In this document: one piece after another, positions 38,816 to 42,759 of the stretch | How the letters are laid out: each line of letters begins with the position of its first letter | Numbering within the stretch: the stretch's first letter is position 1 | NCBI GenBank assembly: GCA_003242735.1 | Contig: QGVH01000031.1 | Location: forward strand, 1-42,759 | Origin: a bacterium | GTDB lineage: Bacteria > Gemmatimonadota > Gemmatimonadetes > Longimicrobiales > RSA9 | Length of the DNA: 42,759 nt | Direction of reading: 5' to 3' | Notes under the pieces: model-generated | The model's database searches: none | Told to the model about the DNA's origin: nothing | What the model saw: the letters and a program-made list of their open reading frames with translations, nothing else | Translations under genes and position numbers: made by a program

Positions 38816-40024
38816 ATGGGGACCCAGGGCCACGAGACCGATGTCGTCTTCCTCTCCGGCCGCCGCACGCCGTTCGGGAGCTTCGGCGGCAGCCTGAGGG
38901 GGTTCACCGCGACGGACCTGGGCGTCCACGCCGCCCGCGCCGCGCTCGAGAGCGCCGGCGTGCCGGCCGATGCCGTGGACCACGTGATCTTCGGCAACGC
39001 GCTCCAGACCTCCGCGGACGCGATCTACCTCGCCCGCCACATCGGGCTGCGCGCCGGCATCCCCATCGAGGTCCCGGCGCTCACCATCAACCGCCTCTGC
39101 GGCTCTGGCTTCCAGGCCATCGTCAGCGGCGCGCAAGAGATCCTGCTCGGCGAAGCGAACGTGGTGCTGGCGGGGGGCACGGAATCCATGAGCCAGGCGC
39201 CGCACGTCGTGCGCGGCGCGCGCTGGGGCGACCTGCGGCTGGGCGACGCGGGCGGCATGTTCGAGGACGCGCTCTGGGCCGCGCTCACCGACACGCAGTG
39301 TCGCCTCTCGATGGCGCAGACCGCGGAAGAACTCGCGGCCCGCTACGGCGTCACGCGGGAGGAGGCGGACGAGGTCGCCTACCGCTCGCAGATGCGGGCG
39401 AAGCGTGCCTGGGACGAGGGTCGCTTCGATGCCGAGGTCGCGCCCATCACGATCCGCACGCGGAAGGGCGAGGTCGAGTTCCGGGTGGATGAGCACATCC
39501 GGCCCGACACCACCCGCGAGGGCCTTGCCGCGCTGAAGCCGTACTTCAGGGCCGACGGCCTGGTGACCGCCGGGAACGCGAGTGGCATCGGCGATGGCGC
39601 CGCGGCGGTGGTGATCGCCAACGCCGAGTGGGCGGCGGCCCATGGCTTGAAGCCCATCGGTCGGTTGGTGTCCTGGGGCGTTGCGGGCGTCGAGCCGGCG
39701 ATCATGGGCATCGGCCCCGCGCCCGCGAGCCGCAAGGCGCTGGAGAAGGCGGGGCTCACCCTCGACGATATGGACCTCGTCGAGGTCAACGAGGCGTTCG
39801 CCCCGCAGTTCGCGGCGGTGGCGCGGGAGCTCGGCCTCGACCCGGAGCGCACCAACGTCAACGGCGGGGCCATCGCACTCACCCATCCGCTCGCCGCGTC
39901 CGGCACGCGGATCACCGTCCACCTCCTTCACGAGCTGCGCCGTCGGGGCGGCCGCTACGGCCTCGGCACCGCCTGCATCGGCGGGGGGCAGGGCATCGCG
40001 GTCGTGGTGGAGGCGCTCGCCTGA
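38816..40024 (+). CDS. Thiolase family protein (acetyl-CoA C-acetyltransferase)
   Basis: The predicted protein is 402 aa from ATG 38816. The nucleophile is Cys95 in NRLCGSGFQ, His357 lies in ALTHPLAASG, Asn325 in VNEAFAPQ, and the second active Cys387 in TACIGGGQG. The family normally reads GHPxGxSG at the His motif. Here it is THPLAASG, with Thr and Ala in place of two conserved glycines, which is unusual and could affect the fold near the active site. It should catalyse Claisen condensation of acetyl-CoA or thiolytic cleavage of 3-ketoacyl-CoA. A 3-hydroxyacyl-CoA dehydrogenase lies 2.2 kb downstream, which fits the same pathway (beta-oxidation or hydroxybutyrate metabolism). Confidence 0.93.
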   Translation: MGTQGHETDVVFLSGRRTPFGSFGGSLRGFTATDLGVHAARAALESAGVPADAVDHVIFGNALQTSADAIYLARHIGLRAGIPIEVPALTINRLCGSGFQAIVSGAQEILLGEANVVLAGGTESMSQAPHVVRGARWGDLRLGDAGGMFEDALWAALTDTQCRLSMAQTAEELAARYGVTREEADEVAYRSQMRAKRAWDEGRFDAEVAPITIRTRKGEVEFRVDEHIRPDTTREGLAALKPYFRADGLVTAGNASGIGDGAAAVVIANAEWAAAHGLKPIGRLVSWGVAGVEPAIMGIGPAPASRKALEKAGLTLDDMDLVEVNEAFAPQFAAVARELGLDPERTNVNGGAIALTHPLAASGTRITVHLLHELRRRGGRYGLGTACIGGGQGIAVVVEALA

Positions 40025-40122
40025 CGGCGTCGGCGCCGCACCGGCTCGCCGTCGCCTGGCACGGAGCTTGACCCCTCGGCCCACGGTGCCGTGGACCGTC
40101 CACGGCCGCGTCGAGGAAGGGG

Positions 40123-41256
40123 ATGGGCTCCGCTCGTTCGCGACCACTGCTCCTCGCGGCAACGGCCCTGCTCATCGCCTGCGGCGCCCCGCAGGCCGGG
40201 GAGCAGGACATCGCCCCCGTGCGCGAATGGCGCATCGGCACGGCGGAGCACATCGCCCTCTGGTATCACGGGCTCGCCTACACGGCGCGGGCGGCGGACG
40301 CGTCCGCAGCGCCCACGCGGGCGCCGGACGGCCAGCGTGCCGACACACTGCCGCCGCTCCCGCTCTACCGGCCGGGATACGTGGACAGCATGACGGCCCT
40401 GAAACGGGCCGCAGGCGTCTTCCCCACGGAGCTGGACGAGCGGGCCGACGAGTTCGCCCGGGAGTTCGAAGGCGAGGACGCGTACTCGGCGCTGCACTTC
40501 CTGCCGCTCTACTTCCGCGATGGGGACGCCCTCTTCGGCGCGATCCGGGTGTGGCACCAGGCCGGCGGCGACCCGCGGCGCGTCGGCGGTGCTGCGGCGC
40601 AGGCGGTCGCGTTCCTCTCGGCGCTGTTCCGCACGGAGCGCCAGCGCAACACCGTCGCCGCGTGGGCCAACGTGCTGCAAGCGGAGTCCCGCGTCTTCTA
40701 CCACGAACACTGGCAGACCCGCGAGCCCGCGCTCGCCGCGCTCGACAGCGCCGTCACGGCCGAGTGGCAACCCGTCGCGGACTCGCTCGCCGACTTCCTG
40801 CTCTACGCACGCCTGCGCGGCGGCGAGCTGTTCCTCGTCCCCGCCCTCGGCCCCGAGGGGCGCATCGTCACCCGGGGCGTCCAGCAGCCGCGCGTCGCCA
40901 TCGCGACCCCGCCCGCCGGCCGCCCGCGGGATGCGCTGTGGCCGTTCATCCGCGAGCTGATCTACCCGCTCACCGCAGAGACCGTCCGGGAGTACCTGGC
41001 GCCCGTGCGCATCCGCGAACTCGGCGAGACCGCCGTCACCTCCCGCGCCGCGGTGCGGGCCGGCGCCCTCCTCGTGGACCGTGTCCTTCCCGCCGACGGC
41101 GCCGCCTACCGCCGCTACTTCCTCGCGGGCGCCGGCCACGAGCCGCCCGCCGGCTCGGACGAGCTCGACGCCGCCTTCACGCGCGCGTTCCCCATCCCGC
41201 CCGAGCTCGAGGCCGGCATCGAGGACATGGTCCGCCAAGCCCTCGCCGGCATCTAG
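40123..41256 (+). CDS. Lipoprotein, function unknown
   Basis: The predicted protein is 377 aa from ATG 40123, with GAGGAAGGGG upstream. The signal ends in ALLIAC (Cys20), a good lipobox. The protein has no domain I recognise. It includes WRIGTAEHIALWYHGLAYTARA, FPTELDERADEFAREFEGEDAYSALHFLPLYF, RVFYHEHWQTREPALAALDS, LFLVPALGPEGRIVTRGVQ and PLTAETVREYLAPVRIRELGE, mostly helical in appearance. Several His/Tyr clusters (HIALWYHGL, FYHEHW) could bind metal, by inference. It is likely in the periplasm, anchored to a membrane. It may be co-transcribed with the thiolase (98 bp gap). Confidence 0.78.
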   Translation: MGSARSRPLLLAATALLIACGAPQAGEQDIAPVREWRIGTAEHIALWYHGLAYTARAADASAAPTRAPDGQRADTLPPLPLYRPGYVDSMTALKRAAGVFPTELDERADEFAREFEGEDAYSALHFLPLYFRDGDALFGAIRVWHQAGGDPRRVGGAAAQAVAFLSALFRTERQRNTVAAWANVLQAESRVFYHEHWQTREPALAALDSAVTAEWQPVADSLADFLLYARLRGGELFLVPALGPEGRIVTRGVQQPRVAIATPPAGRPRDALWPFIRELIYPLTAETVREYLAPVRIRELGETAVTSRAAVRAGALLVDRVLPADGAAYRRYFLAGAGHEPPAGSDELDAAFTRAFPIPPELEAGIEDMVRQALAGI

Positions 41257-41266
41257 AGCGCCCGGT

Positions 41267-41272
41267 TATCTT
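41267..41272 (+). promoter_or_regulatory. Possible -10 element close to a start codon
   Basis: TATCTT, 9 bp before ATG 41282, in the 25-bp gap after the lipoprotein gene. No Shine-Dalgarno is visible (CAGGGCGCC precedes the ATG), so a leaderless or near-leaderless transcript is possible. No convincing -35 was found. Confidence 0.35.
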
Positions 41273-41281
41273 CAGGGCGCC

Positions 41282-42133
41282 ATGGACGACGCACGCACGC
41301 CGCCGGACCGCTCGATCACGCGTCCGCAGCTCGAACTGGTGATCCGCCGCGCCGTCGAGCTCTACACGGCGCAGGCCGATGCCGAAGAGCGCCTCTCGGA
41401 GGACGAGGTGCTCCGCATCGGCAAGGAACTCGGCCTGCCGCCGGCCATCGTGCGCCAGGCCCTCTACGAGGCCCCCGCGCCCGCGCCGGAATCGTTCGTG
41501 GACCGCTGGTTCGGTGGGGCGACCGTGTCGGTCTCCCGCGCCGTTCCGCTGCCGGACAGCGATGTGGCCGGCCGGCTCGAAGAGTACCTCGCCACGCGCG
41601 AGTACCTCGTGCTGCGCCGGCGCCAGCGCTCGTTCGCCATCTTCGAGCCGGCGGAAGACACCATCTCCAAGATGGCCAGGGCCCTCAGCCGGCCCGCGCG
41701 GAACTGGTACCTGGCGCGGAGCCGCCAGGTGGTGCTCGCGGTCCGACCCCTCGAGGAAGGCCGCACCCACGTCCGGATCGACATGGACCTCAGCAACCGG
41801 CGCAGCGAGACCCTCACCGAGGGGATCGTGGGAGGCGGCCTCGTCGGCCTCGCGCTCGGCGCGATCGCCGGCGCCACGGTGGGGCTCGGCATGGTCGACA
41901 TCCTCGGTCAGGCCGCCGCGGCCGCGGCCGGCGCGGTCGCAGGCCTGGGCGGCCTCACCGGCGGATTCGCCGCCGTCATGGCCGCCGTGAAGAAGGGCTT
42001 CCGCCGCCGCCTCGACGCCGCGCGCCTCGAGGTCGAAGGGCTGCTCGACCGACTCGAACGCGGCGAGCGGCTCGAGCCCCCGCCCGCGCCGTGGCGGCGC
42101 CGCTTCGGCATAGGCGCGCCGCGCAGGCAGTGA
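41282..42133 (+). CDS. Membrane protein with glycine-rich hairpin, hypothetical
   Basis: The predicted protein is 283 aa from ATG 41282. The N-terminal ~55 residues (ITRPQLELVIRRAVELYTAQADAE, SEDEVLRIGKELGLPPAIVRQALY) form a helical, possibly regulatory domain. A central soluble part follows (REYLVLRRRQRSFAIFEP, YLARSRQVVLAVRPLEEG). Two Gly/Ala-rich hydrophobic segments at residues ~184-208 and ~212-237 (GIVGGGLVGLALGAIAGATVGLG, AAAAAGAVAGLGGLTGGFAAVMA) make a membrane hairpin. The tail is basic. I do not recognise the family. It has a possible leaderless promoter and is followed by a terminator-like hairpin. Confidence 0.75.
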   Translation: MDDARTPPDRSITRPQLELVIRRAVELYTAQADAEERLSEDEVLRIGKELGLPPAIVRQALYEAPAPAPESFVDRWFGGATVSVSRAVPLPDSDVAGRLEEYLATREYLVLRRRQRSFAIFEPAEDTISKMARALSRPARNWYLARSRQVVLAVRPLEEGRTHVRIDMDLSNRRSETLTEGIVGGGLVGLALGAIAGATVGLGMVDILGQAAAAAAGAVAGLGGLTGGFAAVMAAVKKGFRRRLDAARLEVEGLLDRLERGERLEPPPAPWRRRFGIGAPRRQ

Positions 42134-42135
42134 AC

Positions 42136-42153
42136 GCCGCGCCTCGGCGCGGC
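42136..42153 (+). terminator. Short hairpin after the membrane protein gene
   Basis: A 7-bp perfect stem (42136-42142 with 42147-42153) around the stable tetraloop CTCG, 2 nt after the stop. No T tract, so termination is uncertain. Confidence 0.5.
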
Positions 42154-42161
42154 TCCGCCCG

Positions 42162-42190
42162 TTGAAACCACTGCCGCCGCCCCGCATATT
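42162..42190 (+). promoter_or_regulatory. Likely promoter of the 3-hydroxyacyl-CoA dehydrogenase gene
   Basis: TTGAAA (42162-42167), a 17-bp spacer, and CATATT (42185-42190). The predicted leader is about 37 nt. Confidence 0.5.
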
Positions 42191-42233
42191 GCCGCGTCCG
42201 ACCCCGGCTCAGTTCTCCCTCCACGGAGGAACA

Positions 42234-42759
42234 ATGGCGGAGATCCAGACAGTGGCCGTGCTGGGCTGCGGCCTCATGGGCAGCGGGATCGCGGAAGTCA
42301 CGGCTCGGGCGGGCTACCGCACCTTGGTCCGCGAGGTGAGCGACGAGCTCTGCGAGCGCGGCATGAAGGCCATTACGCGCAGCCTCGACCGCGCCGTCGA
42401 GAAGGGCAAGATCGACGCCGCGACGCGCGACCAGGCCCTCGGCCGCATCCAGACCACCACATCGCTCGCCGACCTCGCCGACGCCGACCTCGTCATCGAG
42501 GCCGTCACCGAGGACCTCGAGATCAAGAACGCGTTGTTCCGCGAGCTGGACGACATCTGCCCGGCCAGGACCATCTTCGCCAGCAACACCAGCTCGCTCA
42601 CCATCGCGGCCATGGCCGCCGCGACCAAGCGGCCCGACCGCGTCGTCGGCCTCCACTTCTTCAACCCGGTGCCGGTCATGAAGCTCGTCGAGGTGGTACG
42701 CACGATCGCGACCAGCGACGAGACGTTCCGCACCGCGTTCGCGTTCGCGCAGTCGCTGG
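42234..42759 (+). CDS. 3-Hydroxybutyryl-CoA dehydrogenase family protein, N-terminal part
   Basis: The gene runs off the window; 175 codons are visible from ATG 42234, with GGAGGAACA upstream. The NAD-binding fold VAVLGCGLMGSGIAE (GxGxxG) opens the protein, and ADADLVIEAVTEDLEIKNALF, IFASNTSSLTI and RVVGLHFFNPVPVMKLVEVV follow. The HFFNP motif holds the catalytic His of 3-hydroxyacyl-CoA dehydrogenases. It should interconvert 3-hydroxybutyryl-CoA (or longer acyl) and acetoacetyl-CoA using NAD. Together with the thiolase at 38816 it suggests acyl-CoA metabolism. The domain that closes the active site is outside the window, so chain-length preference is unknown. Confidence 0.93.
   Translation, partial: MAEIQTVAVLGCGLMGSGIAEVTARAGYRTLVREVSDELCERGMKAITRSLDRAVEKGKIDAATRDQALGRIQTTTSLADLADADLVIEAVTEDLEIKNALFRELDDICPARTIFASNTSSLTIAAMAAATKRPDRVVGLHFFNPVPVMKLVEVVRTIATSDETFRTAFAFAQSL

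Overview
This 42.8 kb window is GC-rich (roughly 70% by eye) bacterial chromosome, densely coded on both strands. It holds no rRNA, tRNA, CRISPR array or insertion sequence that I can recognise. The mix of genes (S9 peptidase, rhomboid with a C-terminal helical tail, zinc-finger anti-sigma factors, DUF4097 proteins, emfourin-like protein, LVIVD lipoprotein, LepB, a Rho without its N-terminal helical subdomain) suggests a Gram-negative heterotroph. Gemmatimonadota is my best guess, from family content rather than from any phylogenetic marker.

Layout. (1) 1-5.1 kb: the tail of a rhodanese, then a divergent module with a YbbA/YbbP-type ABC transporter facing a TesA-like SGNH lipoprotein; the two start codons share one CATG. 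TesA runs on without a stop over a decayed beta-propeller gene. (2) 5.3-10.9 kb: a secreted S9 peptidase, a noncoding stretch with three hairpin repeats, a broken CHY zinc-finger gene, the BioY biotin transporter subunit, and an emfourin-like plus dienelactone hydrolase pair. (3) 11.5-15.1 kb, minus strand: a BtuF-like cobalamin-binding protein with a rhomboid protease, a small hypothetical gene, and rho, flanked by two long gaps (10.99-11.52 and 15.15-16.10 kb) in which I see no gene. (4) 16.1-19.6 kb: ECF sigma, membrane anti-sigma, a small coiled-coil membrane protein and a DEAD-box helicase. (5) 19.7-25.5 kb, minus strand: a fusion of a pyranose-oxidase-like GMC flavoenzyme with a DUF1080 (3-keto-glycoside hydrolase) domain, then the cluster barrel protein, LVIVD lipoprotein, lepB. 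(6) 25.9-29.0 kb: a second ECF sigma/anti-sigma pair translationally linked to two DUF4097 proteins, ending tail to tail against a lone hydantoinase-B-type gene. (7) 30.7-36.6 kb: small conserved genes, PBP2, and two TPR proteins. (8) 36.7-42.8 kb: a cytochrome c and cupredoxin lipoprotein pair, an isocitrate/isopropylmalate dehydrogenase family enzyme, a thiolase, a lipoprotein, a membrane protein, and the start of a 3-hydroxyacyl-CoA dehydrogenase.

The most interesting points are the GMC-DUF1080 fusion, which could oxidise a sugar at C3 and then cleave it in one polypeptide; the sigma/anti-sigma/DUF4097 operon with repeated TVNG motifs; the CATG-sharing ybbA/tesA divergon; the 62-63 bp hairpin repeats; and a terminator-like hairpin lying inside the first codons of the cupredoxin gene. 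Several apparently broken genes in the first 9 kb could be true decay or sequence errors.
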